Source: Vogesella indigofera (lineage in GTDB: Bacteria; Pseudomonadota; Gammaproteobacteria; Burkholderiales; Chromobacteriaceae). From it: a stretch of 64,000 nucleotides of DNA. The notes under the pieces are model-generated. The model did not search any database and was not told the DNA's origin. It worked only from the letters and a program-made list of their open reading frames with translations. Shown here piece after piece: positions 1 through 7,541 of this stretch. Position numbers and translations under genes: made by a program. The DNA lies in contig NZ_JAQQLA010000007.1 of NCBI RefSeq assembly GCF_028548395.1, positions 1 to 64,000 of the forward strand. Direction: 5' to 3'. Position 1 is the first letter of the stretch; each line of letters begins with the position of its first letter.

Positions 1-49
1 GTGCAAGTATTTGGCTTGGCCAGACACTTACACCTATCGGTTATTCGTT

Positions 50-62
50 TTGTTAAAGAGCA
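50..62 (-). promoter_or_regulatory. boxA of an rRNA operon leader
   Basis: Read on the minus strand this is TGCTCTTTAACAA, the boxA antitermination element found in rRNA operon leaders. It is followed (positions 49 to 1) by a stretch containing CCGATAGGTGTAAGTG, typical of the sequence just ahead of betaproteobacterial 16S rRNA. The 16S gene itself would lie beyond the left edge. The boxA match is direct; the assignment to an rrn operon rather than another boxA-containing transcript is inference. Confidence 0.75.
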
Positions 63-105
63 GTGCTGAACCGCGTTTCGTTTGCGGCGTCAGCTGAGGA
101 GGCGA

Positions 106-134
106 ACTATAGCGAAGCCCGACACCCGCGTCAA
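106..134 (-). promoter_or_regulatory. Strong sigma-70 promoter, probably rRNA operon P1
   Basis: On the minus strand a -35 box TTGACG (134-129) and a -10 box TATAGT (111-106) are separated by exactly 17 bp, followed by a GC-containing discriminator. It lies about 45 bp upstream of the boxA and points off the left edge, as expected for an rRNA promoter. The UP-element region is not strikingly AT-rich. Confidence 0.75.
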
Positions 135-212
135 CACCCGCAAACACACTTTCCACCAAGAAATCGGCAAGCCATTGATTACAAAGCCAGCCGACCACCA
201 AGAAAAATGAAA

Positions 213-226
213 AAGGTTGGCCGCAA
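213..226 (+). repeat. DUS-like motif, single copy
   Basis: AAGGTTGGCCGCAA, a full-length copy of the dispersed motif, lies alone in the intergenic space between the rRNA promoter and nadB. It is unpaired, so it is not a hairpin here. Confidence 0.85.
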
Positions 227-325
227 CGATTCTTCGGCGTGACGCAGCACGCGGCAGGCGATTCTGCTAATCTTGCTTTTTTGTTTCAGCGCGTGCTTTC
301 ACCACGGTTTCAGAGCGATTCGACA

Positions 326-1909
326 ATGACAACACTGAAGTTTGATGTCCTGATTATTGGTAGCGGCCTGGCCGGCATGACCCTGGCGCTGCATCTGGCC
401 GAGCATTACGAGGTCGGCCTGATCACCAAGCGGGATTTGCTGGAGGGCAGTTCTTCTTATGCACAGGGCGGCATTGCCGCAGTGCTGGACACCGGCGACT
501 CGGTCGCCAAGCATATAGATGACACGCTGATCGCCGGTGCCGGGCTATGTAATGAAGAAACCACCCGCTTCATCGTCGAGAACTCGAAGGATGCCATCGA
601 CTGGCTGGTGGATCTCGGTGTGCCGTTCACCCGGGATGCCAGTCACCAGACCGGTTTTCACCTGACCCGCGAGGGCGGCCATAGCCATCGCCGCATCATC
701 CACGCCGCCGATGCCACCGGCGCGGCGGTAACGTCCACACTGGGCCAGAAGATCAAGGCTCATCCGCGCATCCGCGTGCTGGAAAACCATATTGCGGTCG
801 ACCTGATTACCGGCAAGAAGCTGGGGCGCACCGAGAACCGCTGCTATGGCGCCTATGCGCTAGACAAGGATCTGGACGAGGTGGTGACCATTGCGGCCAA
901 CCATACCATCCTCGCCTCCGGCGGCGCCGGCAAGGTCTACCTCTATACCACCAATCCGGATACCGCCACCGGCGACGGCATTGCCATGGGCTGGCGCGCC
1001 GGTTGCCGGGTCGGCAATATGGAATTCATCCAGTTCCACCCGACCTGCCTGTATCACCCGCACACCAAGTCGTTCCTGGTCTCGGAGGCGGTGCGCGGCG
1101 AAGGCGGCATCCTGCGCCTGCCGGACGGCACCCGCTTCATGCCGCAGCACGACGAGCGCGCCGAACTGGCACCGCGCGACGTGGTGGCGCGTGCCATCGA
1201 CTTCGAAATGAAGAAGCACGGCCTCGACTGCGTCTATCTGGACATTTCCTACAAGCCGGCCAGCTTCATCCAGGAGCACTTCCCCAATATCTACGCGCAC
1301 TGCCTGGAGCTGGGCATCGACATCACCCAGCAGCCGATTCCGGTGGTACCGGCGGCGCACTATACCTGCGGCGGCCTGGTCACCGATCTGGAAGGTCGCA
1401 CCGATGTCGACGGCCTGTACGCGGTCGGCGAAGTCGCCTGCACCGGCCTGCATGGCGCCAACCGCCTGGCCAGCAACTCGCTGCTGGAATGCATGGTGAT
1501 CGGCAAGGCGGCCGCGGCCAACATCGTGGCGTCGAAGACGGTGCCGCTGCCGGCGATCCCGGACTGGGACGACAGCCGCGTCACCGATCCGGATGAAGAG
1601 GTGGTGATCTCGCACAACTGGGACGAGCTGCGCCGCGCGATGTGGGACTACGTCGGCATCGTGCGTACCAACAAGCGGCTGGAGCGGGCGCTGCACCGCA
1701 TCAACCTGCTGTCGGAAGAGATCAACGAGTACTACAGCCACTTCCACGTCACCAACGACCTGATCGAGCTGCGCAACCTGGTGCAGACCGCCGAGCTGAT
1801 CGTGCGCTCTGCCCTGCTGCGCAAGGAGAGCCGCGGCTTGCACTTCAGCCGCGACTATCCGCAGACCGACGCCAGCTGCCACGATACCGTGCTGACGCCG
1901 GCAGGCTGA
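326..1909 (+). CDS. nadB: L-aspartate oxidase NadB
   Basis: Flavoprotein that oxidises L-aspartate to iminoaspartate, the first step of de novo NAD synthesis in the cytosol. The 527-aa product opens with the FAD dinucleotide-binding motif IIGSGLAG, followed by [10 protein letters not shown], the substrate-site segment [13 protein letters not shown] and the family block [16 protein letters not shown]; this is close to the family's ~540 aa. The upstream GTG at 239 would add 29 residues not seen in the family, so the ATG at 326 is chosen, although its ribosome site is weak. nadA and nadC are not adjacent. A motif copy lies in frame at 892-901. A paired-motif hairpin follows the stop codon. Fumarate reductase/SdhA paralogs are the only alternative, and the N-terminal blocks fit NadB. 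Confidence 0.95.
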   Translation: MTTLKFDVLIIGSGLAGMTLALHLAEHYEVGLITKRDLLEGSSSYAQGGIAAVLDTGDSVAKHIDDTLIAGAGLCNEETTRFIVENSKDAIDWLVDLGVPFTRDASHQTGFHLTREGGHSHRRIIHAADATGAAVTSTLGQKIKAHPRIRVLENHIAVDLITGKKLGRTENRCYGAYALDKDLDEVVTIAANHTILASGGAGKVYLYTTNPDTATGDGIAMGWRAGCRVGNMEFIQFHPTCLYHPHTKSFLVSEAVRGEGGILRLPDGTRFMPQHDERAELAPRDVVARAIDFEMKKHGLDCVYLDISYKPASFIQEHFPNIYAHCLELGIDITQQPIPVVPAAHYTCGGLVTDLEGRTDVDGLYAVGEVACTGLHGANRLASNSLLECMVIGKAAAANIVASKTVPLPAIPDWDDSRVTDPDEEVVISHNWDELRRAMWDYVGIVRTNKRLERALHRINLLSEEINEYYSHFHVTNDLIELRNLVQTAELIVRSALLRKESRGLHFSRDYPQTDASCHDTVLTPAG

Positions 1910-1914
1910 GGCAC

Positions 1915-1945
1915 AAGGTTGGCCGCAGCCGTTGCGGCCAACCTT
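1915..1945. terminator. Bidirectional terminator built from inverted DUS-like pair
   Basis: AAGGTTGGCCGCA (1915-1927), a 5-nt loop, then the exact complement TGCGGCCAACCTT (1933-1945), giving a 13-bp perfect stem. It lies between the convergent nadB and sensor kinase genes, 5 nt after the nadB stop, so it can serve both strands. The 3' arm is followed by only three T, so Rho-independent strength is uncertain. Confidence 0.8.
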
Positions 1946-1958
1946 TGCCGGCGTCCGG

Positions 1959-4262
1959 CTACTGCGCGCCGTTATGGCCGGACAGCGGCAGGGTGAACCA
2001 GAACACGCAGCCGCCGGCCAGCGTATCGCTGACGCCGAATTCGCCATGGTGGAATTCGACGATGGAGCGGCAGATATTGAGGCCGATCCCCATCCCGTCC
2101 GGCTTGGTGGAATAGAACGGCGTAAACAGGTTGTCCTTCACCTCCTGCGCCAGCCCCGGCCCGCTGTCGCTGACCTCCACCCGCCAGAAGCGTTCGCCGG
2201 CCTCGGTGCGGATCGCCACCAGCGGCCGCCGCACGTCGGCCTCGCGCATCGCCTCCACTGCATTCTTGATCAGGTTGAGCAGCACCTGCTCGATCAGCAC
2301 CGGGTCCATCTGTACCGTCACCGGCTTGCTCCCCGGCTCCCACAGCAGCTGGGCGCCGTACTTCTCCGCCAGCGGCAGAGCCAGCGCATGGGCGCGCGAC
2401 ACCGACAGATCAGGATCGGCATTCTCCAGCTGCGGCGCGTGCTTCTTGACGAAGGCGCGGATGCTGTTGACGATCTGCCCGGCCCGGCGCGCCTGCTGCA
2501 CGATGGCCTGGATCGCCTCCTGCACGCCGTGCTGTTGCTGCACCGCCTCCGGCAGCCGCCGCGACACCCCGGCGGCGTAGGTGGAAATGGCGGTCAGCGG
2601 CTGGTTCAGCTCGTGCGCCAGGCTGGACGCCATCTCACCCATCGCGATCAGCCGCGAGGTGGTCTGGAAGCGCTCGTCCTGCGTGCGCGCCCGTTCGTCG
2701 CGCTGGCGCTGCTCGGTGACATCGACCAGCATCGCCAGCCACGCCTCTTCCTCGTTGACCCAGCTGATCTTGCGGTACTGCAGCTGGAACCAGTGCTCGT
2801 CGTGGTCCGGCGAAAACTCCAGCGACACGCGGTCTGCCGGTGCGGCGCCGGCCAGCCCCGGCAGCATCGGGCAATACAGCCCCGCCGGTTCGAACTGCGC
2901 CCACATCTCGGCAAAGGCCGGGTTGGCGTACAACAGCTGCGAGCTGGCGCCATCGGTCACGCACAGGCCAACATCGAGACCGTTGAGCACCGACAGGAAG
3001 CGCTGGTGCGAATAGTTGAGCGCCAGCCGCTTTTTCTTCAGTTCGGTGATGTCGTACAGCGACGCCACCCAGCCGGTGTGACGTCCGTCGTTGCCGCGCA
3101 GCGGCGTGGCATAGAAGCGCACCTCGAAACGCTCACCGTCGCGATGGCAGAACGGCAGCTCGAAGCCGTGCTCCGGCAATTCGCCGCCCAGCACCGCCTG
3201 CATTGCCGCCTGCAACAGCGCCCCCTCCTCCTGCGGCCAGAAGGAGTACGGCGGCGACTGGCCGACCAGCTCGGCCGCCTCCAGCCCAGTCAGCTCGCAA
3301 AAGGCACGGTTGACGTGCACGATCTGGCCGCGCAGATCCAGCGCCAGCAGCCCGCTTTTCATGCTGTTCTCGATCGCCTGGCGCAGGATCATCTCGTGCT
3401 GCAACGCCTTTTCCGCCTGCGCCCGCTCGCGCACGTGGCCACGGATGCGCCACAGCGAGTACAGCAGCGCCAGGGTCAGCAGGCCGATGAAGCTGGACAG
3501 CACCGGCAGCGCCAGCCCGACACCGGCGCGGTAGCTGACCGCGCGCAGGCTGAGGCCATAGCCGGGCGGATCGAAACTGATCTGGTGGAACAGCGTGTTC
3601 TGCGGCGGCGTCTGCTCGAACTTGCTGGCCAGCGCCTTGCCGTCCAGGTCCACCACACTGATGTGGTATTGCGAGGCGATCCACCACGGCACCTGGTGGT
3701 GCAGTAGCGCTGCCATGTCATAGACGATGCGCACCCCGCCCTGATAGCGGCCGTGCACCAGCACCGGTACCGCCAGATCGAAACGGTACTTGCCGTCCGC
3801 GGCACGGTACGGCGTGCCGAACACCGGCCGCTTCAGGCGCTCGGCGCGCCACAGGGCGTCGTAGCTGCCGCCTTCGAGTTGCTGGCCGCCATTGGCCATG
3901 CCACTGCCGTCGAGCAGCACGCGGCCGCGGCCGTCCACCCACTGCACCTCGGCGATCTCGCGGCTCTCGCGCCGCAGCAGGCTGGCGGCGGCGACAAAAC
4001 GCTGCTGCCCGGCTTCGCCGCCCTGCAGGTCCGGCGTCATGCTCTCCACCGTCTGCTGGTGCCCTTCCAGATGCAGGCGCAGGCTCTGTTCCAGCCACAG
4101 CAGCTCCTGCACCAGGCTGTCGCGCTGTTCGTCGACCCAGTCGCGATAGACCACGGAGTAGAGACCAGCCAGTGCCGCCAGCAGTGCGGCCAAGGTCAGG
4201 GTCACCCCCAACCACAGCAGGCGGGGCGACGATTTCAACGGGGGAGTAGCTATCAATTGCAT
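1959..4262 (-). CDS. dctS: DctS-like C4-dicarboxylate sensor histidine kinase
   Basis: Inner-membrane sensor kinase, probably sensing external C4-dicarboxylates for the divergent dctPQM transporter. In the 767-aa form: TM1 about 15-38, a periplasmic sensor domain about 40-245, TM2 about 248-270, a PAS domain about 295-410, a second PAS-like domain about 420-520, HisKA with phospho-acceptor His550 in SLAHELNQPLTAIS, and a HATPase domain with NLIKNAVEAM (N box), DSGPG (G1) and GMGIGLNI (G2). The HELNQPL context is typical of the DctS/DctB group. The start at 4262 is preceded by AAGG; a TTG at 4289 or ATG at 4286 would add a few residues. No response regulator lies next to it, which is unusual. 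Confidence 0.85.
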   Translation of the reverse strand: MQLIATPPLKSSPRLLWLGVTLTLAALLAALAGLYSVVYRDWVDEQRDSLVQELLWLEQSLRLHLEGHQQTVESMTPDLQGGEAGQQRFVAAASLLRRESREIAEVQWVDGRGRVLLDGSGMANGGQQLEGGSYDALWRAERLKRPVFGTPYRAADGKYRFDLAVPVLVHGRYQGGVRIVYDMAALLHHQVPWWIASQYHISVVDLDGKALASKFEQTPPQNTLFHQISFDPPGYGLSLRAVSYRAGVGLALPVLSSFIGLLTLALLYSLWRIRGHVRERAQAEKALQHEMILRQAIENSMKSGLLALDLRGQIVHVNRAFCELTGLEAAELVGQSPPYSFWPQEEGALLQAAMQAVLGGELPEHGFELPFCHRDGERFEVRFYATPLRGNDGRHTGWVASLYDITELKKKRLALNYSHQRFLSVLNGLDVGLCVTDGASSQLLYANPAFAEMWAQFEPAGLYCPMLPGLAGAAPADRVSLEFSPDHDEHWFQLQYRKISWVNEEEAWLAMLVDVTEQRQRDERARTQDERFQTTSRLIAMGEMASSLAHELNQPLTAISTYAAGVSRRLPEAVQQQHGVQEAIQAIVQQARRAGQIVNSIRAFVKKHAPQLENADPDLSVSRAHALALPLAEKYGAQLLWEPGSKPVTVQMDPVLIEQVLLNLIKNAVEAMREADVRRPLVAIRTEAGERFWRVEVSDSGPGLAQEVKDNLFTPFYSTKPDGMGIGLNICRSIVEFHHGEFGVSDTLAGGCVFWFTLPLSGHNGAQ

Positions 4263-4302
4263 ACGGGCAACCTTGGCAAACAGCATCAATCATTAGGGAA
4301 AA

Positions 4303-4343
4303 CCCCAATGCGGAAGTCCCCAATGGTCAGCCCCCATTGCGGG
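4303..4343. promoter_or_regulatory. Iterated CCGCAnTGGGG-like elements, putative operator
   Basis: Between the divergent kinase and dctP genes the minus strand carries CCCGCAATGGGG (4343-4332), ATTGGGG (4324-4318) and CCGCATTGGGG (4313-4303) at similar spacing. Repeated half-sites in a divergent promoter region suggest binding sites for the partner regulator of the kinase. Function is inferred only from position and repetition. Confidence 0.4.
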
Positions 4344-4428
4344 AACTACTGTTGATGTGGCGGACAGTCCGTTTGTCTGACACGGACGATAACACGCACA
4401 ACACAACAAATAACAGGAGAGTACCGAG

Positions 4429-5427
4429 ATGAAACTGAAATATGCAGCCCTTGTAATCGGGGCCACTTTCGGCTTCGCTGGCGCAGCCCACGCCGCTGAT
4501 TTCGTCATCAAATTCAGCCACGTCGTGGCGCAGGACACCCCGAAAGGCAAGGCCGCCGAATACTTCAAGAAGCTGGCCGAAACCCGTACCAAGGGCCGTG
4601 TACAGGTACAGGTATTCCCCAACAGCCAGCTGTACAAGGACAAGGAAGAACTGGAAGCGCTGCAGCTGGGCGCGGTACAGATGCTGGCACCAAGCCTGGC
4701 CAAGTTCGGCCCGCTGGGCGCCAAGGAATTCGAGGTCTTCGACCTGCCGTACATCTTCGACAGCTACGACGAGCTGCACAAGGTGACCCAGGGCCCGATC
4801 GGCATGCAGCTGCTGGCCAAGCTCGAAAACAAGGGCATCAAGGGCCTCGCCTACTGGGATAACGGCTTCAAGATCTTCTCCGCCAACAAGCCGCTGAAAT
4901 CGCCGGCAGACTTCAAGGGCCTGAAGATGCGCATCCAGTCGTCCAAGGTACTGGAAGAAGAAATGCGCGCACTGGGCGCCATGCCGCAGGTGATGGCCTT
5001 CTCCGAGACCTACCAGGCGCTGCAGACCGGCGTAGTGGACGGCACCGAGAACCCGCCGTCCAACATGCTGACGCAGAAGATGCACGAAGTGCAGAAGCAC
5101 GCCACAGTGAGCAACCACGGCTATCTCGGCTACGCCGTGATCGTCAACAAGAAGTTCTGGGACGGCCTGCCGGCCGACATCCGCACCACGCTTGATGGCG
5201 CGATGAAGGAAGCCACCGTCTACGCAAACAAGATTGCGCAACAGGAAAACGAAAGCGATCTGGCCAAGATCAAGGCCTCCGGCAAAACCCAGATCTACAT
5301 CCCGACGGCAGCAGAACGCGCCGCCTTCAAGAAAGCCCTGACTCCGGTTCACTCCAAGATGGACGACCGCATCGGCGAAGGCCTGGTACAGCTGATCTAC
5401 AAGCAGACCGGCTACACCCCGAACTGA
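4429..5427 (+). CDS. dctP: TRAP transporter C4-dicarboxylate-binding subunit DctP
   Basis: Periplasmic solute receptor of a tripartite ATP-independent (TRAP) transporter; delivers malate/succinate/fumarate-type acids to DctQM. The 332-aa product has a signal peptide ending GAAHA|ADF, then FVIKFSHVVAQDTPKG, the segment GLKMRIQSSKVLEEEM carrying the conserved substrate-carboxylate arginine, and TYQALQTGVVDGTENP, all family hallmarks. A good ribosome site (AGGAGA) precedes the ATG. First gene of dctPQM and divergent from the sensor kinase. C4-dicarboxylate specificity is inferred from sequence type and the kinase neighbour; other organic acids are possible. Confidence 0.92.
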   Translation: MKLKYAALVIGATFGFAGAAHAADFVIKFSHVVAQDTPKGKAAEYFKKLAETRTKGRVQVQVFPNSQLYKDKEELEALQLGAVQMLAPSLAKFGPLGAKEFEVFDLPYIFDSYDELHKVTQGPIGMQLLAKLENKGIKGLAYWDNGFKIFSANKPLKSPADFKGLKMRIQSSKVLEEEMRALGAMPQVMAFSETYQALQTGVVDGTENPPSNMLTQKMHEVQKHATVSNHGYLGYAVIVNKKFWDGLPADIRTTLDGAMKEATVYANKIAQQENESDLAKIKASGKTQIYIPTAAERAAFKKALTPVHSKMDDRIGEGLVQLIYKQTGYTPN

Positions 5428-5444
5428 ACCGTACCTGACTGACA

Positions 5445-5487
5445 AAAGGTTGGCCGCATCCCGCAGCATGGCATGCGGCCAACCTTT
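5445..5487 (+). terminator. Inverted DUS-like pair between dctP and dctQ (attenuator)
   Basis: AAAGGTTGGCCGCAT (5445-5459) and its complement ATGCGGCCAACCTTT (5473-5487) form a 15-bp stem with a 13-nt loop, 18 nt after dctP and 21 nt before dctQ. A 3' tail of T is nearly absent, so partial termination or a 3'-end stabiliser is more likely than full termination. Either would give more binding protein than membrane subunits, as TRAP systems need. Confidence 0.7.
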
Positions 5488-5508
5488 GTCTTAACCGGAG
5501 TCACTATC

Positions 5509-6120
5509 ATGAAATTCCTCGACCACCTCGAGGAGTGGCTGATCGCCACCCTGATGGCCGCCGCGACGCTGATCACCTTCTTCGCCGTCGTGCACCGTTA
5601 CGGGAGCGGCATCGAGCTGCTTCAACCCCTGCTTGCCGATATCCACACCAGCTGGGCACAGGAACTGACCATCTACCTGTTCGTGTGGATGGCCAAGTTC
5701 GGTGCCGCCTACGGCGTACGTACCGGCATCCACGTCGGCGTCGACGTGTTGATCAACAAGCTGTCCGACCGCAACCGCGCCAAGTTCATCATCATCGGCC
5801 TGCTGGCCGGCGCACTGTTCACCGGCATCGTCGGCACCCTCGGCGCCACCTTTGTCTGGGAAATCGGCCATACCGAGCAGACCTCGGCCGACCTGGAAGT
5901 GCCGATGTGGCTGGTCTACCTCGCGGTACCGTGCGGCTCGTACCTAATGTGCTTCCGCTTCCTGCAGGTCATGGTCAACTTCCTCAAGACCGGTGAGCTG
6001 CCGAAACACGACCACAGCCATGTCGAAGGCATGGACGACGTCGCCGAAGACAGCAACTGGTTCGCGCTGGACGACAACCTGCACCCGCATGACGTAGCCA
6101 ACAAAGGAGGCAAGCAATGA
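5509..6120 (+). CDS. dctQ: TRAP transporter small membrane subunit DctQ
   Basis: Small four-helix membrane subunit of the TRAP transporter, pairing with DctM. The 203-aa product has hydrophobic spans at about 11-30, 50-70, 90-112 and 128-150, with the family segment AQELTIYLFVWMAKFGAAYG in the second. It then has a long polar, His/Asp-rich C-terminal tail of about 45 residues (HDHSHVEGMDDVAED). The ATG at 5509 follows GGAG; a longer frame from 5473 would start inside the hairpin and is rejected. It overlaps dctM by 4 nt (ATGA), indicating translational coupling. Confidence 0.9.
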   Translation: MKFLDHLEEWLIATLMAAATLITFFAVVHRYGSGIELLQPLLADIHTSWAQELTIYLFVWMAKFGAAYGVRTGIHVGVDVLINKLSDRNRAKFIIIGLLAGALFTGIVGTLGATFVWEIGHTEQTSADLEVPMWLVYLAVPCGSYLMCFRFLQVMVNFLKTGELPKHDHSHVEGMDDVAEDSNWFALDDNLHPHDVANKGGKQ

Positions 6121-7400
6121 GCGCCCTCATCATTTTCGGCCTGCTGCTGGTGCTGATGCTGACCGGCATGCCAATCTCCATCTCGCTCGGCCTCACCGTG
6201 CTGACCTTCCTGTTCACCATGACCGACGTGCCGATCGAGGCGGTGGCGCTGAAGCTGTTCACCGGCATCGAGAAGTTCGAGATCATGGCCATTCCGTTCT
6301 TCATCCTCGCCGGCAACTTCCTCACCCACGGCGGGGTGGCGCGGCGGATGATCAAGTTCGCCTCGTCCATGGTCGGCCACTGGCATGGCGGCCTCGGCCT
6401 CGCCGGCGTGATGGCCTGCGCGCTGTTTGCCGCGGTATCGGGTTCCAGCCCGGCCACCGTGGTCGCCATCGGCTCCATCCTGCTGCCGGCAATGGTGAAA
6501 CAGGGCTTTCCCAACAGCTTCGGCGCCGGTGTCATTACCACTTCCGGTGCACTGGGCATCCTGATCCCGCCGTCGATCGTGATGGTGATGTACTCGGTCG
6601 CCACCAACACCTCGGTTGGCCAGCTGTTCATGGCCGGCGTGATTCCGGGGCTGATGCTGGCCACCTTCCTCGGCCTCACCACCTGGTACCGGGCGCGCAA
6701 GTTCAACTACCCGCGCCTGCCTAAGGCCACCTTCAAGCAACGCGTCAAGGCGCTGCGCGAATCGATGTGGGGCCTGTTCTTGATCGTGGTGGTAATCGGC
6801 GGCATCTACACCGGCATCTTCACCCCGACCGAGGCAGCCGCGATGTCGGCGGTATACGCCTTCATCGTCGCCGTGTTCATCTACAAGGACCTGACGCTGA
6901 AGCAGGTGCCCAAGGTGCTGCTCGATTCGGCCAGCATGTCGGCGATGCTGCTGTACATCATCACCAACGCGGTACTGTTCTCGTTCCTGATGACCAGCGA
7001 AGGCATCCCGCAGGCGATGGCCGGCTGGCTGATCGACGCCGGTCTCGGCCCGATCGCCTTCCTGCTGGTGGTCAACATCCTGCTGCTGCTGGCCGGTAAC
7101 GTGATGGAGCCGTCGTCCATCGTCTTGATCTTCGCGCCCATCCTGTTCCCGGTGGCGATGCAGCTGGGCATCGACCCGGTGCACTTCGGCATCCTGATCG
7201 TGGTGAACATGGAAGTCGGCATGTGCCACCCGCCGGTGGGGCTGAACCTGTACGTTGCCTCCGGCATCACCAAGATGGGCATCACCGAGCTGACGGTGGC
7301 GGTCTGGCCGTGGCTGCTGACCATGCTGGCTTTCCTTGGCCTGGTCACCTATGTGCCGATGATCTCGCTGTGGCTACCCAAGACCCTGGGCATGATGTAA
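6117..7400 (+). CDS. dctM: TRAP transporter large permease subunit DctM
   Basis: Large Na+-coupled permease subunit of the TRAP transporter; 427 aa, about 12 hydrophobic helices, normal family length. Family blocks seen include MAIPFFILAGNFLTHGGVA, the SGSSPATVVAIGSI loop, the GILIPPSIVMVMYSVATNTS hairpin and HPPVGLNLYVASGI near the C terminus. The ribosome site AGGAGG lies inside the end of dctQ. A motif copy fused to a Rho-independent terminator follows the stop codon, closing the operon. Confidence 0.93.
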   Translation: MSALIIFGLLLVLMLTGMPISISLGLTVLTFLFTMTDVPIEAVALKLFTGIEKFEIMAIPFFILAGNFLTHGGVARRMIKFASSMVGHWHGGLGLAGVMACALFAAVSGSSPATVVAIGSILLPAMVKQGFPNSFGAGVITTSGALGILIPPSIVMVMYSVATNTSVGQLFMAGVIPGLMLATFLGLTTWYRARKFNYPRLPKATFKQRVKALRESMWGLFLIVVVIGGIYTGIFTPTEAAAMSAVYAFIVAVFIYKDLTLKQVPKVLLDSASMSAMLLYIITNAVLFSFLMTSEGIPQAMAGWLIDAGLGPIAFLLVVNILLLLAGNVMEPSSIVLIFAPILFPVAMQLGIDPVHFGILIVVNMEVGMCHPPVGLNLYVASGITKMGITELTVAVWPWLLTMLAFLGLVTYVPMISLWLPKTLGMM

Positions 7401-7406
7401 CAAGCA

Positions 7407-7450
7407 CGTTGGCCGCAAAAACGCGATGGAACCTCCCCATCGCGTTTTTT
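7407..7450 (+). terminator. dctPQM terminator fused to a DUS-like motif
   Basis: A single motif copy (GTTGGCCGCA at 7408-7417) runs directly into a Rho-independent terminator: AAAAACGCGATGG (7417-7429), a 7-nt loop, CCATCGCGTTTTTT. The A-run/T-run pairing makes it potentially bidirectional. The motif overlaps the first base of the stem. Confidence 0.88.
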
Positions 7451-7487
7451 GTCGGACACGGCATAGCCCGCAACTAAGGGTTGGCCC

Positions 7488-7493
7488 TATAAT
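7488..7493 (+). promoter_or_regulatory. -10 box of the probable maeB promoter
   Basis: A perfect TATAAT stands 48 nt upstream of the maeB start. No convincing -35 hexamer is found 16-18 bp upstream, so this may be an activator-dependent promoter or coincidental. Confidence 0.45.
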
Positions 7494-7541
7494 GTCAACC
7501 CTCTCCACACCCTCATGAAATAATAATCAGGAGCCAACAGA

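Noticed and set aside
239..325. GTG start for nadB adding 29 residues
   Set aside because: The extra N terminus has no family counterpart and includes a region with no ribosome site; NadB proteins start just before the FAD motif.
860..3707. Long open frames opposite nadB and the sensor kinase (for example 395 aa minus, 591 aa plus)
   Set aside because: They overlap strongly supported genes, have low-complexity Arg/Gln/His-rich composition typical of antisense frames in GC-rich DNA, and lack recognisable domains.
7449..7493. Full sigma-70 promoter for maeB using TTGTCG as the -35
   Set aside because: The spacing to TATAAT is about 33 bp, far outside 16-18 bp.
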